DNA of 64,000 nt from the NCBI GenBank assembly GCA_903870165.1, contig CAIQBW010000010.1, positions 62,001 to 126,000 on the forward strand. The letters are read 5' to 3'. Position 1 is the first letter of the stretch; each line of letters opens with the position of its first letter. Below, in pieces: positions 28,901 to 39,088 of this stretch. The translations under genes and the position numbers were made by a program. The notes under the pieces are model-generated. The model was not told the origin of the DNA and made no database searches. It worked only from the letters and a program-made list of their open reading frames with translations. Source of the stretch: an uncultured Methylophilaceae bacterium (GTDB lineage Bacteria; Pseudomonadota; Gammaproteobacteria; Burkholderiales; Methylophilaceae).

Positions 28901-29127
28901 TGACGTCGATGGCCTTCGTGTTAGGTATACTTCCGCTCGTTGTTGCATCAGGCGCTGGTGCTGCAGCACGCCGTTCAATGGGTACAGGTGTATTTGGCGG
29001 CATGATTTTAGCCACGTTTATTGCCACCATCTTTATTCCTCTATTCTTCACATGGTTAAGCGGTAAGCACGTGAGGCAGCATGGCCATGTTGGTGTTGAA
29101 GAGTCGCAAGAGAAAGAAGCCCAATGA
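25990..29127 (+). CDS. RND multidrug efflux pump, HAE1 family (AcrB/MexB-like)
   Basis: This is the inner-membrane proton/drug antiporter of the tripartite pump. The 1045-residue length and the start MKNFTRFFITRPIFASVLSI are typical of HAE1. Conserved segments include PIAQYPQIAPPTV, the TM4 proton-relay aspartates in GIVVDDAIVVLENTERLM, and GLAAKNAILIVEFAEQ in TM10-11 with the essential Lys. Two large periplasmic porter loops lie after TM1 and TM7. Substrates cannot be read from sequence; the family exports hydrophobic drugs, detergents and solvents. Confidence 0.95.
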   Translation: MKNFTRFFITRPIFASVLSIIIVLSGLAAAFKLPIAQYPQIAPPTVTITAVYPGASADTLSKTVAAPIEEQLSGVDNLLYFNSSADSSGTLVITATFEIGTNVDQATFNVSNRVNIATPRLPDEVRRNGLIVQKKSNDILLVVMLTSKNKAHNRLFLSNYATLNVMDEIKRVKGVGDATIFGGQDYSMRVWLRPDRMAQLGVSTTDISNAITAQNNQYAAGKIGQDPAPSSQQLVYTVTAKGRLIDPEQFGNVIIKADGPNGVLYLKDVARIELGAQNYNVASTLDGTPGVAIPIFLQTGANALDTAKNIKAKMDDLKAEFPAGMQYTIPYDTSDFVKATINEVFHTFAEALVLVVLVVFLFLQSWRATLIPIIAVPISLIGTFAGLYLFGFSINLLTLFAMILAIGIVVDDAIVVLENTERLMTEENMAPLPAAIKSISQVSAAVVAIVLVLCAVFVPVAFQGGIAGELYRQFAVTIAIAVVISGIVALTLTPALCAMILKKSHNENAFFRKFNHGFGRMTSFYTGTVNKTLKHKIVGGLVFAVIVVIVAALFRVVPGSFVPAEDQGYVVTVVIMPDGATLSRTSKTTESIRSTIAHDPAVAHEFAVNGFELLTGANKTNSATMFVRLKDWKERETSATDIVGKLFGIGMSQPDGLAIAVNPPAIRGLGSAGGFEVYVQSQRDTDPIKLAAVMNGFIDAMRAEPTLTGLNSFFRPTVPQLLIEVDEAKAVSQGVHIADIYATLQSTMGAFYVNDFNRNGRTYRVQLQAEPEFRMHPEDLGKVYVRSQGGNMIPLSALSKVSNIVGAEQLERYNGLLSAKVFGSGAPGVSSGDAIKTVERIAKENLPEGYKIAWTGQAYQEKRTGSAALFAFGFAIIMVFLILAAQFETWALPLAVIMAVPFALAGALLAVLLRGMPNDIYFQIGLITLIGLAAKNAILIVEFAEQKMEEGMPVAQAALEAARLRFRPIVMTSMAFVLGILPLVVASGAGAAARRSMGTGVFGGMILATFIATIFIPLFFTWLSGKHVRQHGHVGVEESQEKEAQ

Positions 29128-30539
29128 AATTAAAAAAGTTAATTAGATTGTCTTTAGCGTTGCCAGCATTAAGCTTGGTGGCTTGTCAGATGGTAGGCCC
29201 AGATTACGCTAGGCCTAAGCAAGCATTGCCATCTTCTTATCAAGAAGCACAAGCCTCTGAAGACCAAAAGGTGATAAGCAATCAGTGGTGGACGCTCTAT
29301 AACGATGAAACGCTTAATAACTTAATTGCAAAAGCCAGTAAAAATAATACCGACCTTAAAATTGCCACAGCACGAATTGAAGAGGCTGATGGCTATATGC
29401 GTGAAGTTGGCGCAGCATTGTTTCCGCAAGTAAATTTAGACTCAAGTGCAAGTCGTTACAAAGTTACTGAGTTGGGTGCTACACCTTTATTTGGCACTAG
29501 TCCAACTAGAAGCGACTACAACGTTAAATTAAGCACAACTTTTGAATTAGATTTTTGGGGTAAGTTACGACGTGCGCAAGAGTCAGCGAAAGCGCAAGCT
29601 TTAAGCTCAAGATTTGCTAAAGACACGATTGATTTGTCGCTTAAAGGCTTGGTTACAGGCGACTACTTGTTACTGCGTAGTTTGGAAGCGCAAATTGAAT
29701 TGTCTAAGGCGAGTATGAATAGTCGTGTAGATAGCCTAGCCTTGACACAACGTCGTTTAGAGGGTGGTGTATCTTCTGCGCTAGATCTACATCAAGCTGA
29801 AGTTGCTTACAATAATCTTAAAGCACAACTGGCTGATTTAACACGTCAACGATCGATCATTGAGCATCAATTGGCAGTGCTTACTGGTGATTTGGATTTA
29901 AAGATTTCTTCAGGTGATATTAACGGATTACCTATTCCCCCTGTGCCGCCAGTTGGTTTGCCATCATCGCTATTGGAAGCGCGTCCCGATGTCCGTCAAG
30001 CCGAGCAAAATTTAATCGCTGCGAATGCCAAAATTGGGGTAGCTAAGGCCGCTTTATTTCCGACCATTTCTCTCACTGCTGGTTTTGGTGGTGAAAGTAA
30101 AGACTTAGGCGATGTCCTGAAATCTGCAGCAGGAATTTGGAATGGTGGTCTGAGCTTAAATCTTCCAGTGTTTGACTCTGGTCGTTTAAATTCTAAAGTT
30201 GACCAAGCAACTGCAGAGCAAAAGCAATTATTGGCAAGTTATGAGCGCGCAGTGCAGAACGCGTTTACTGAAGTGAACGATGCTTTAGTTAATTTGCGTC
30301 AAAACACAGAGCGTGAGGCAGCGCTTAATGCAAGCCAATCATCGGCTAGTAATGCGTTGGAAATTGCAAACAATCGTTATAAATCTGGCTATACGGGTTA
30401 TTTGGAAGTCCTCGATGCGCAACGGGTGTTTAATGATTCTTCACTTGCTTATGTGCAAAGTCGTCAAGCAAGACTAACTGCAACCGTCGAGTTGTTTAAG
30501 GCGCTTGGTGGAGGCTGGGTGGCTTTGCCGATTAAATAA
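29124..30539 (+). CDS. RND efflux outer-membrane channel lipoprotein (OprM/NodT family)
   Basis: This is the TolC-like channel of the tripartite pump. The 471 residues start with a lipoprotein signal (LALPALSLVACQMVGPDY, lipobox LVAC). Family hallmarks follow: QWWTLYNDETLNNLI, ATARIEEADGYMREVGAALFPQV, the paired OEP repeats and SLLEARPDVRQAEQNL. The ATG overlaps the pump stop by 4 bases, so the three pump genes form one coupled operon. Its stop abuts the stop of the convergent SemiSWEET-like gene with no space for a terminator. Confidence 0.94.
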   Translation: MKLKKLIRLSLALPALSLVACQMVGPDYARPKQALPSSYQEAQASEDQKVISNQWWTLYNDETLNNLIAKASKNNTDLKIATARIEEADGYMREVGAALFPQVNLDSSASRYKVTELGATPLFGTSPTRSDYNVKLSTTFELDFWGKLRRAQESAKAQALSSRFAKDTIDLSLKGLVTGDYLLLRSLEAQIELSKASMNSRVDSLALTQRRLEGGVSSALDLHQAEVAYNNLKAQLADLTRQRSIIEHQLAVLTGDLDLKISSGDINGLPIPPVPPVGLPSSLLEARPDVRQAEQNLIAANAKIGVAKAALFPTISLTAGFGGESKDLGDVLKSAAGIWNGGLSLNLPVFDSGRLNSKVDQATAEQKQLLASYERAVQNAFTEVNDALVNLRQNTEREAALNASQSSASNALEIANNRYKSGYTGYLEVLDAQRVFNDSSLAYVQSRQARLTATVELFKALGGGWVALPIK

Positions 30540-30809
30540 TTACTTTTTGAGTACTTGTTGAATCTTTAATAGAAGTACTATGGCAGATAACACTAGCGTA
30601 ATGGCATTAGCCAGAATCACAGGCATGCTATGGATAAATAATCCATAAAAGAACCAAAGAGCAACGCCTGTGGTGAAAAGGCTGTACATTGGTAATGAAA
30701 TGCCTTCAAGGTTCCGTGTTTTCCATGATTGGTAAGCTTGTGGGGCAAATGCGATCGTGGTGAGAAAAGCTGCGCTGTAGCCGATAATGTTGCTTAGATC
30801 TTGTTGCAT
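30540..30809 (-). CDS. SemiSWEET/PQ-loop family small membrane transporter
   Basis: The 89-residue product has three hydrophobic helices. It carries the PQ-loop signature in the first (IGYSAAFLTTIAFAPQAYQSWKTRNLEGIS) and the LPMYSLFTTGVALWFFYGL helix that follows. Bacterial SemiSWEETs work as dimers that move sugars. The ATG at 30809 is chosen over an upstream start at 30860, because the added 17 residues are unlike family N-termini. It is convergent with the efflux operon and shows no sign of belonging to it. Confidence 0.85.
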   Translation of the reverse strand: MQQDLSNIIGYSAAFLTTIAFAPQAYQSWKTRNLEGISLPMYSLFTTGVALWFFYGLFIHSMPVILANAITLVLSAIVLLLKIQQVLKK

Positions 30810-30976
30810 ATTGTTCTTAATCAGTTTTAAACCAGCGCAGATTAAAGCACGAGTAGTCAAATCACAGCTAGACTTTTTTGGCTAAACAACTTGTCATTGC
30901 TTCATCCTCTATAGCTGGCATGATAAAATCTTCAATAAATTATAATCATTGAACTCACGCAAAGATAATCAAAATA

Positions 30977-32371
30977 ATGACTGTTCGTACCCGATTTGCC
31001 CCTAGTCCTACTGGTTTTTTACATATTGGCGGTGCGCGTACCGCTTTATTCTCATGGGCTTATGCTCGCAAACATAAAGGTCAGTTCATTCTTCGCATTG
31101 AAGATACTGATGTAGCGCGCTCAACTCCTGAAGCTGTGCAAGCGATTTTAGATGGTATGTCATGGTTGGGTTTGGATTGGGATGAAGGTCCTTTCTACCA
31201 AATGCAACGCATGGATCGATACAAAGAAATCATCCAAAAAATGTTGTCCGAAGGCCACGCTTACCTCTGTTACTCAAGCAAAGAAGAGCTAGATGCCTTG
31301 CGTGAACGTCAGATGCAAGAAGGTGCAAAGCCTCGTTACGATGGTCGTTGGAGACCTGAGGAAGGAAAGTCACTTCCAGAAGTTCCTGCGGGCATTCAAC
31401 CGGTTGTTCGTTTCAAAAATCCTAAAACCGGCTTGGTTGAATGGAGTGATATGGTTAAAGGCCATATTGCCATTTCAAACGAAGAATTGGATGACCTAAT
31501 TATTGCTCGCGGTGACGGTACACCAACCTATAACTTCTGTGTGGTAGTGGACGATTGGGAAATGGGCATTACTCAAGTGATTCGCGGTGATGATCACGTG
31601 AATAACACGCCTCGCCAAATCAACATGCTTAAAGCACTTGGTGCGACGATTCCTCAGTACGCACACTTGTCGATGATTTTGGGTGATGATGGGCAGAAGC
31701 TATCCAAACGTCACGGCGCTGTAAGCGTGATGCAATATGACGAAGATGGCTATTTGCCACAAGCTGTGTTGAATTACCTTGCTCGCTTAGGTTGGTCGCA
31801 TGGTGATGATGAAATTTTCAGCATGGATCAGTTCTGTGAGTGGTTTGATTTAGACCACATCACGCCATCAGCCGCGCAGTTTAATACTGAGAAGCTAAAT
31901 TGGATTAACGCAGATTACATTAAGCAAGCTGACTTAAACGTGTTGGGTGAAGATATTAAAAAGCGACTCTCAGCTAAAGGTGTTAAAACTGAAGGTGGCG
32001 CTGACTTAAATGGGGTGATTGCACTTTATCGTGACCGTGCAAATACCCTCAATGAGCTTGCTAACAGCATTGAATATTTCTACAGCCAGCCTATGCTTGA
32101 TGCGGCTGCAGCTGAAAAGCATTTAACACCAGAAATTATGCCTGTTATGAAAGCGATGCTCGCTGAACTTGCATCTATTGATTGGACGGTTGAAGCCCTC
32201 CATCATGTGATTGAGCAAACCGTTGTAAAGAATGAATTGAAGTTTCCTAAGGTGGCCATGCCGCTGCGTGTCATGGTGACTGGCGGTGGTCAATCACCAA
32301 GTGTTGATGCGGTGATGCAGCTTTTAGGCAAGGAAGAAACGCTGAAGCGTATGTCGGCTTTTTGTGCTTAA
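30977..32371 (+). CDS. gltX: Glutamyl-tRNA synthetase
   Basis: GltX charges tRNA-Glu. The 464-residue class I synthetase has the HIGH-equivalent in [25 protein letters not shown], and the KMSKS-equivalent in [13 protein letters not shown], with a C-terminal helical anticodon-binding domain. It stands alone, with its own leader of about 165 bases after the divergent SemiSWEET-like gene. A TATAAT lies at 30941-30946, but no matching -35 is visible. Confidence 0.97.
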   Translation: MTVRTRFAPSPTGFLHIGGARTALFSWAYARKHKGQFILRIEDTDVARSTPEAVQAILDGMSWLGLDWDEGPFYQMQRMDRYKEIIQKMLSEGHAYLCYSSKEELDALRERQMQEGAKPRYDGRWRPEEGKSLPEVPAGIQPVVRFKNPKTGLVEWSDMVKGHIAISNEELDDLIIARGDGTPTYNFCVVVDDWEMGITQVIRGDDHVNNTPRQINMLKALGATIPQYAHLSMILGDDGQKLSKRHGAVSVMQYDEDGYLPQAVLNYLARLGWSHGDDEIFSMDQFCEWFDLDHITPSAAQFNTEKLNWINADYIKQADLNVLGEDIKKRLSAKGVKTEGGADLNGVIALYRDRANTLNELANSIEYFYSQPMLDAAAAEKHLTPEIMPVMKAMLAELASIDWTVEALHHVIEQTVVKNELKFPKVAMPLRVMVTGGGQSPSVDAVMQLLGKEETLKRMSAFCA

Positions 32372-32469
32372 ACATATTTAATTGCAATGAGAACGAACGG
32401 CATATACTCATAGTCATAGCATTACAGTTTATTTATTATTAATTTCATTACCAAGAAAAAGGTGAAAAC

Positions 32470-32706
32470 ATGAATCCTAAAGGGCAGTTGTTACAAGACC
32501 CATTTTTAAATGCTTTGCGCAAGGAACATGTGCCAGTCTCAATTTACCTCGTAAATGGCATCAAGTTACAAGGGCAGGTTGATTCATTTGATCAATACGT
32601 CATCTTGTTGAAAAATACGGTAACGCAAATGGTCTATAAACACGCGATTTCTACGATTGTTCCAGGTCGTGCAGTGACTATCCCGCATGGGGCAGATGAA
32701 GAATAA
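32470..32706 (+). CDS. hfq: RNA chaperone Hfq
   Basis: Hfq is the hexameric Sm-like protein that pairs small RNAs with mRNAs. The 78-residue product has Sm1 ([44 protein letters not shown]) and Sm2 ([12 protein letters not shown]), including the YKH motif. The C-terminal tail is very short, as is common in betaproteobacteria. It is the first gene of the hfq-hflX-hflK-hflC-hisZ-purA block. Confidence 0.98.
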   Translation: MNPKGQLLQDPFLNALRKEHVPVSIYLVNGIKLQGQVDSFDQYVILLKNTVTQMVYKHAISTIVPGRAVTIPHGADEE

Positions 32707-32760
32707 TCTAGGTGTTTAATGTTTTTGTATTAATGGTTCATTTTTCGATGACTCCTTGTC

Positions 32761-33888
32761 ATGCTTGATCGTCCAGAGGGAAGTAGCGACGCCATTTTGG
32801 TGAGCTTGGACTTTGGTGATAGAGGCTACGAGGAAAGCTTAGAGGAGCTTAAACAGCTCGCTATTAGTGCTGGCATTTCGATTCGAGGTGTCGTTGAAGG
32901 TAAGCGTGATAAGCCAGATGCTAAATACTTTATCGGTTCTGGCAAAGCAGAAGAACTCGCTGAAATGGTTAAAGCGACAGAGTCACGCGCAGTGGTATTT
33001 AATCACGACCTTAGTCCATCCCAGCAGCGCAATTTAGAGCGCTTACTTGAATGTAGGGTTGCAGATCGTACAGGTTTAATTCTCGATATTTTTGCACAAC
33101 GCGCCAAAAGTCATGAAGGTAAGTTGCAGGTGGAGTTAGCTCAGCTCGAACACCTGTCAACACGTTTGGTTCGTGGATGGACTCACTTGGAGCGTCAAAA
33201 AGGCGGCATTGGTGTGCGTGGCGGACCTGGTGAGACGCAGCTTGAACTTGATAGGCGAATGCTGCGTATTCGCGTGAAACAACTTCGTGAAAAGCTTGAA
33301 AAGCTTAAACAGCAACGTGGTATGCAGCGTCGCTCACGTAAGCGGTCTCAAGTCATGTCCGTTTCGTTAGTGGGTTACACCAATGCAGGTAAATCCACAT
33401 TGTTTAATCGATTGACGCAGTCTAAAGTGCTTGCGGCTGATCAATTGTTTGCAACCTTGGATACGACTTCACGTAAGCTTTACATTCCAGATGGCGGCCC
33501 TATGGTGATTTCAGATACTGTGGGTTTTATTAAGCATCTACCTCATGCTTTAGTTGAGGCTTTTGGCGCAACTCTTGAAGAGGCCGTTCAGGCTGATTTG
33601 TTGCTTCATATCGTAGATACAGCAAGTTCGAATCGCGATGAGCAAATCGCTGAGGTTAATAAGGTCTTAGGTGAAATTGGTGCGCAAGAAGTATCGCAGA
33701 TATTGGTTATGAATCAAATTGATCGAGCGGGGTTAGAGGCGGGCTTGGAGCGCGATGAATATGGTAGAATTTGCAAAATACTCATTTCAGCTAAAACTGG
33801 TGATGGTTTGCAGTATTTAGAGCAAGCTTTAAAAGAGCATCAGCAAAGCCTTTATGAATATCGCACATCAGAAGCTGCATATATTTAA
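32761..33888 (+). CDS. hflX: Ribosome-splitting GTPase HflX
   Basis: HflX binds the ribosomal E site and splits stalled ribosomes under stress. The 375-residue protein has the HflX N-terminal domain (VVFNHDLSPSQQRNLERLLECRVADRTGLILDIFAQRAKS). A glycine-rich linker follows (GGIGVRGGPGETQLELDRR), then a G domain with [19 protein letters not shown] and the NKxD position reading MNQIDRA. The last is a Gln variant (NQID) in place of NKID, seen in some HflX proteins. It lies between hfq and hflK. Confidence 0.95.
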   Translation: MLDRPEGSSDAILVSLDFGDRGYEESLEELKQLAISAGISIRGVVEGKRDKPDAKYFIGSGKAEELAEMVKATESRAVVFNHDLSPSQQRNLERLLECRVADRTGLILDIFAQRAKSHEGKLQVELAQLEHLSTRLVRGWTHLERQKGGIGVRGGPGETQLELDRRMLRIRVKQLREKLEKLKQQRGMQRRSRKRSQVMSVSLVGYTNAGKSTLFNRLTQSKVLAADQLFATLDTTSRKLYIPDGGPMVISDTVGFIKHLPHALVEAFGATLEEAVQADLLLHIVDTASSNRDEQIAEVNKVLGEIGAQEVSQILVMNQIDRAGLEAGLERDEYGRICKILISAKTGDGLQYLEQALKEHQQSLYEYRTSEAAYI

Positions 33889-33912
33889 TTTATTGATTTA
33901 TCGGAGTTTTTA

Positions 33913-35100
33913 ATGGCAAATGATCCTGGTTGGGGCAATCGCAACAATGAAGGCCCGCCTGATTTGGATGAGGTAATGCGCCAATTTAGCCGCAAAATTA
34001 ACGCCTTTTTTGGCAAAAAAACTGCTCCTAGCGGTTCATCAGACGATAGACCGAGTGTTGCTATTCTTCCTATTTTTGGCCTAATTTTATTGGTCTGGAT
34101 AGCAACAGGTTTTTACATCGTTGATCAAGGCTCTCGAGGAGTAGTATTGCGCTTCGGTAAGCACGTTGAAACGACTTTACCCGGTCCCCGTTGGCACATG
34201 CCTTTTCCTGTTGAATCTGTAACAGTCGTCAATATGGAACAAGTTCGTACGATTGAAATTGGATATCGCTCTTCTGAAGGCAGTGGTAGTCGAAGTAAAG
34301 AATTACACGAGTCTTTGATGTTGACGGATGATGAAAACATTATTGATTTGCAATTCGCCGTTCAGTACAACCTCAAAAATGTAGAAGATGCCCTGTTCAA
34401 TAACCGTAGTGCTGAAGAAGCGGTGCGTGGCATTGCTGAAACAGCCATTCGTGAAGTAGTGGGTAAAAGTAAGCTCGACTTTGCACTATATGAAGGCCGC
34501 GATGAAGTCGCGATTAATACTAAAAAGCTTATGCAAGAAGTATTGGATCGCTATAAGACAGGAATTAACGTGGTAAGTGTCACAATGCAAAATGCTCAAC
34601 CACCAGAGCAAGTTCAAGCGGCGTTTGAAGATGCTGTAAAGGCCAAGCAAGATTTGGAGCGTCAAAAGAACGAAGGTCAGGCTTATGCTAACGACGTAAT
34701 TCCTAAAGCGCGTGGCACGGCTTCTAGGTTGCTTCAAGAGGCTGCTGGCTATAAATTGCGTGTTGAAAATGAGGCGCAAGGTAATGTGAGTCGCTTTAAT
34801 CAAATTTTAGCCCAATATCAACATGCGCCAGAAGTAACGCGTTCGAGAATGTATTTGGATACCCAAGAGCAAATTATGTCTAGCGTAAGTAAGGTAATCG
34901 TTGATCAAAAAAATGGTAGTAATTTGCTGTATTTGCCTTTAGATAAATTGATGGCAACGACAGGCGCTAATGCGCCTCCAGCTACTCCAGCGGTTACTCC
35001 TCCTGCGCAACCTAATGCGACGCCAACGGTTGCACCAAATACCTACACGGATGCTAGGGCACGTGATGATTCACGAACCCGCGACCGTGATAGCCGATAA
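33913..35100 (+). CDS. hflK: FtsH protease modulator HflK
   Basis: HflK and HflC form a membrane cage around the FtsH protease. The 395-residue protein has a Gly/Asn-rich start (WGNRNNEGPPDLDEVMRQF) and a membrane segment near 46-68 (VAILPIFGLILLVWIATGFYIV). The SPFH/prohibitin domain starts at VDQGSRGVVLRFGKHVETTLPGPRW, then comes a coiled coil, and the end is Pro/Ala-rich with many Arg and Asp. It is followed closely by hflC. Confidence 0.95.
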   Translation: MANDPGWGNRNNEGPPDLDEVMRQFSRKINAFFGKKTAPSGSSDDRPSVAILPIFGLILLVWIATGFYIVDQGSRGVVLRFGKHVETTLPGPRWHMPFPVESVTVVNMEQVRTIEIGYRSSEGSGSRSKELHESLMLTDDENIIDLQFAVQYNLKNVEDALFNNRSAEEAVRGIAETAIREVVGKSKLDFALYEGRDEVAINTKKLMQEVLDRYKTGINVVSVTMQNAQPPEQVQAAFEDAVKAKQDLERQKNEGQAYANDVIPKARGTASRLLQEAAGYKLRVENEAQGNVSRFNQILAQYQHAPEVTRSRMYLDTQEQIMSSVSKVIVDQKNGSNLLYLPLDKLMATTGANAPPATPAVTPPAQPNATPTVAPNTYTDARARDDSRTRDRDSR

Positions 35101-35114
35101 AAGTGAGAGAGCAG

Positions 35115-35987
35115 ATGAGAAATTTAGGTGTAGTACTTATCGGTTTGTTGATAGCGATTATTTTAATCAGCGCGTCAGTCTTTACAGTTGATCAGCGCGA
35201 ATATGCTTTGGTTAAACGTTTGGGTGAGGTTGTGGCGATTGAAAAAACACCAGGCTTATATTTAAAAGCACCATTCATTGATAATGTTGTGTATTTCGAC
35301 AATCGTATTTTGACTCTTAATTGGGAAGAGCCAGATCGATTTATTACCAGTGAAAAGAAAAATGTGCTGGTAGATTCCTTTGTTAAATGGCGCATCATTG
35401 ACCCGCAAAAATATTATGTTTCTGTGCATGGTGATGAAATTCAGGCTGAACGTCGTTTATCTCAAACTGTGAATGATGGTCTTCGTGCTGAGTTTGGTAA
35501 ACGCACTATTCATGATGTGGTGTCAGGTGAGCGAAGCCAAATCATGGAAATTCTCCGTCAGCGCGCAGACCGCGATTCACGTCAAATAGGTATTCAAGTA
35601 TTGGATGTGCGCATCAAACGCGTTGATTTGCCTGAGAATGTGAGCAATTCAGTCTATGACCGTATGGAAGCTGAGCGTAAGGGTGTCGCCAATCAGTTAC
35701 GTTCGGAAGGGTCAGCTGCAGCTGAAAAGATTCGTGCTGATGCGGATAGGCAACGTGAAGTTATTGTTGCTGAAGCATTTAAAGAAGCCCAGCGAATCAA
35801 GGGCGAGGGCGATGCAACCGCGGCTGGAATTTATTCTGCCGCGTATGGTAAGAGTCCAGAATTCTATGCGTTTTATCGTAGCCTGGAAGCCTACCGTAAC
35901 AGCTTTAAGAATAAGAGTGATGTCATGGTGCTTGAGCCCAGCTCGGACTTTTTGAAATACATGCGCAATTCTGGCGCTAAAAAATAA
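35115..35987 (+). CDS. hflC: FtsH protease modulator HflC
   Basis: This is the partner of HflK in the FtsH-associated SPFH complex. The product of about 290 residues has an N-terminal membrane anchor (LGVVLIGLLIAIILISASVFTVDQREYALVKRLGEVV). The SPFH domain, a coiled coil (ERKGVANQLRSEGSAAAEKIRADADRQ) and the C-terminal YAFYRSLEAYRNSF motif follow. The ATG at 35115 is used because it gives the usual short cytoplasmic start and has GAGAG ahead; a GTG at 35103 would add four residues. Confidence 0.95.
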   Translation: MRNLGVVLIGLLIAIILISASVFTVDQREYALVKRLGEVVAIEKTPGLYLKAPFIDNVVYFDNRILTLNWEEPDRFITSEKKNVLVDSFVKWRIIDPQKYYVSVHGDEIQAERRLSQTVNDGLRAEFGKRTIHDVVSGERSQIMEILRQRADRDSRQIGIQVLDVRIKRVDLPENVSNSVYDRMEAERKGVANQLRSEGSAAAEKIRADADRQREVIVAEAFKEAQRIKGEGDATAAGIYSAAYGKSPEFYAFYRSLEAYRNSFKNKSDVMVLEPSSDFLKYMRNSGAKK

Positions 35988-36002
35988 TTGATTTGAGTGT
36001 TT

Positions 36003-37157
36003 ATGCGTAATTGGTTACTACCTGAATATATTGAAGACGTCTTGCCTGCTGAAGCTGCGCAAATTGAGTCTTTACGTAGATCATTGTTGGATATGTTGGA
36101 TGTGCATGGCTATCAACTTGTCATGCCGCCAATGTTGGAGTATCTAGAGTCTCTCATTACCGGTGTGGGGCATGATTTAGATTTAGCTACCTTCAAAGTT
36201 GTGGATCAACTGACAGGTCGATTAATGGGTGTCCGTGCTGATATTACGCCACAAGCAGCGCGCATAGATGCGCACATGCTAAATAATCAAGGGGTGACAC
36301 GCCTTTGTTACGCAGGTAGCGTATTAAGAACCAATCCTGATGGTTTGGCACAGACGCGTCAGCCTATTCAGTTAGGCGCAGAATTGTTTGGCCATGCTGG
36401 TATAGAAGCTGATATTGAGATTCAGCGTTTGATGATTAAAACGCTTCAAGCCGCTGGGGTTAAGGCATTACAGATTGATTTTAGCCATGTGGGTATTTTT
36501 GATAGCTTAATGAGCAAAGTACAAGCAAGCGCTACGCTAAAACATTCTATTTACCAAGCATTGCAAAGCAAAGACAAAACAGAAGTAAAAGCACTCACTC
36601 AAGATTTCGATGCTGAAACGCGTGAAGCTTTATGTCGATTAACTGAGTTAAATGGTGATGCAGACATTTTGGCTATCGCTGCTAAAGATTTACCAAAAAC
36701 AAATGAAATTACACGAGCGTTAAATGATTTAACCCAAGTTACCGAGGAGTTGGCTGATTTGGGCGTTTGTTTAAGTTTTGATTTAGCAGAACTTCGTGGC
36801 TATCACTATCATAGCGGAATGGTGTTCGCAGCCTATGCACAAGGATGTTCAGGCCCGTTAGCATTTGGTGGCCGATATGATGAAGTTGGACAAGTCTTTG
36901 GCCGCGCTCGTGCAGCAACAGGCTTTAGCTTAGATTTGCGTGGCTTGGTAAAAGCACTTCCAGCCTTAAAGGTGAAAAAAGGCATTCTCGCCCCTTATGG
37001 AAAAGAAGCGTCTTTGTTGAATAAAATTAACTCATTAAGAGCATCTGGTGAGAAAGTGGTTCAAGAGCTACCAGGCCATGATGGGCATATTGCAGAACTG
37101 AATTGCGATAGAAAATTAGTTAACCAAACAGGGCAATGGCAAGTAGTTTCTGCGTAG
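36003..37157 (+). CDS. hisZ: ATP phosphoribosyltransferase regulatory subunit HisZ
   Basis: HisZ is the HisRS-like regulatory subunit that pairs with the short form of HisG at the first step of histidine biosynthesis. The 384-residue protein starts WLLPEYIEDVLPAEAAQIESLRRSLLD. It keeps the class II synthetase-like core (MGVRADITPQAARIDAH, SFDLAELRGYHYHSGMVFAAYA) but lacks the anticodon-binding domain found in hisS at 4831. The ATG at 36003 is preferred to an in-frame GTG at 35997. Its position after hflC is a betaproteobacterial trait. Confidence 0.94.
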   Translation: MRNWLLPEYIEDVLPAEAAQIESLRRSLLDMLDVHGYQLVMPPMLEYLESLITGVGHDLDLATFKVVDQLTGRLMGVRADITPQAARIDAHMLNNQGVTRLCYAGSVLRTNPDGLAQTRQPIQLGAELFGHAGIEADIEIQRLMIKTLQAAGVKALQIDFSHVGIFDSLMSKVQASATLKHSIYQALQSKDKTEVKALTQDFDAETREALCRLTELNGDADILAIAAKDLPKTNEITRALNDLTQVTEELADLGVCLSFDLAELRGYHYHSGMVFAAYAQGCSGPLAFGGRYDEVGQVFGRARAATGFSLDLRGLVKALPALKVKKGILAPYGKEASLLNKINSLRASGEKVVQELPGHDGHIAELNCDRKLVNQTGQWQVVSA

Positions 37158-37214
37158 CATTAAACTAAATTAGCAGTACAAAATTATAAAAAGCACTTAA
37201 ATATTACTAGGTAG

Positions 37215-38539
<1,325 letters not shown>

Positions 38540-38540
<1 letters not shown>

Positions 38541-39088
38541 TGAAACCAGTTGAAAAACAGCGCATGGCTTGGGCCTTAACGGGCTCAGGTCATTATTTAC
38601 GTGAGTGCATCGGCATTTTCGATAAGCTGGAAGATGTCGATTTATTTCTAAGTAAAGCAGCAGCTGAAATCCTTCAGCAATATGGCTACAAGCATAATGT
38701 TGGCAAAGTCTATCAAGACAAAACTGCTAGTTCAGTGCCTGTTGAGCTGTTTTATAAAGGCGCGTATCACACCGTGGTGATTGCTCCTACGACATCAAAT
38801 ACAGTCGCAAAAATGGTTTATGGCATCTCGGATAATTTAGTCACCAATATCTTTGCACAAGCAGGTAAGTGCCGCGTTCCTACTATTGTTTTTGCTTGCG
38901 ACACAGAAGCTGAACTTGAATCTGAGGCTCCACGTGACAATATGGTGAAGGTTTATCCGCGTCGTGTTGACTTGGAAAACACAGACAAACTCAAAACCTT
39001 CGAGGAAACAACAGTGGTCGAGAATATGCAGCAACTCGACACTGCTATTCAGGCAAGATTAGCATGTCTGAAAGCCTCCTCTTTTTAA
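38540..39088 (+). CDS. DmrB-like flavoprotein, probable dihydromethanopterin reductase
   Basis: The 182 residues fit the FMN-binding flavoprotein family. They have a phosphate-binding start WALTGSGHYLRECIGIFDKL and the segment IAPTTSNTVAKMVYGISDNLVTNIFAQAGKCRVPTIVFACD. This resembles DmrB, the FMN-dependent dihydromethanopterin reductase described from archaea and from Burkholderia, which reduces the pterin ring in the last step to H4MPT. The neighbouring cofactor genes support this. Other flavoproteins such as decarboxylases share the fold, so the exact reaction is an inference. It overlaps purA by 1 base and the next gene by 25. Confidence 0.8.

Noticed and set aside
34486-34803. 105-codon minus-strand frame inside hflK
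   Set aside because: It is opposite conserved SPFH-domain codons and has no ribosome site or recognisable motif.
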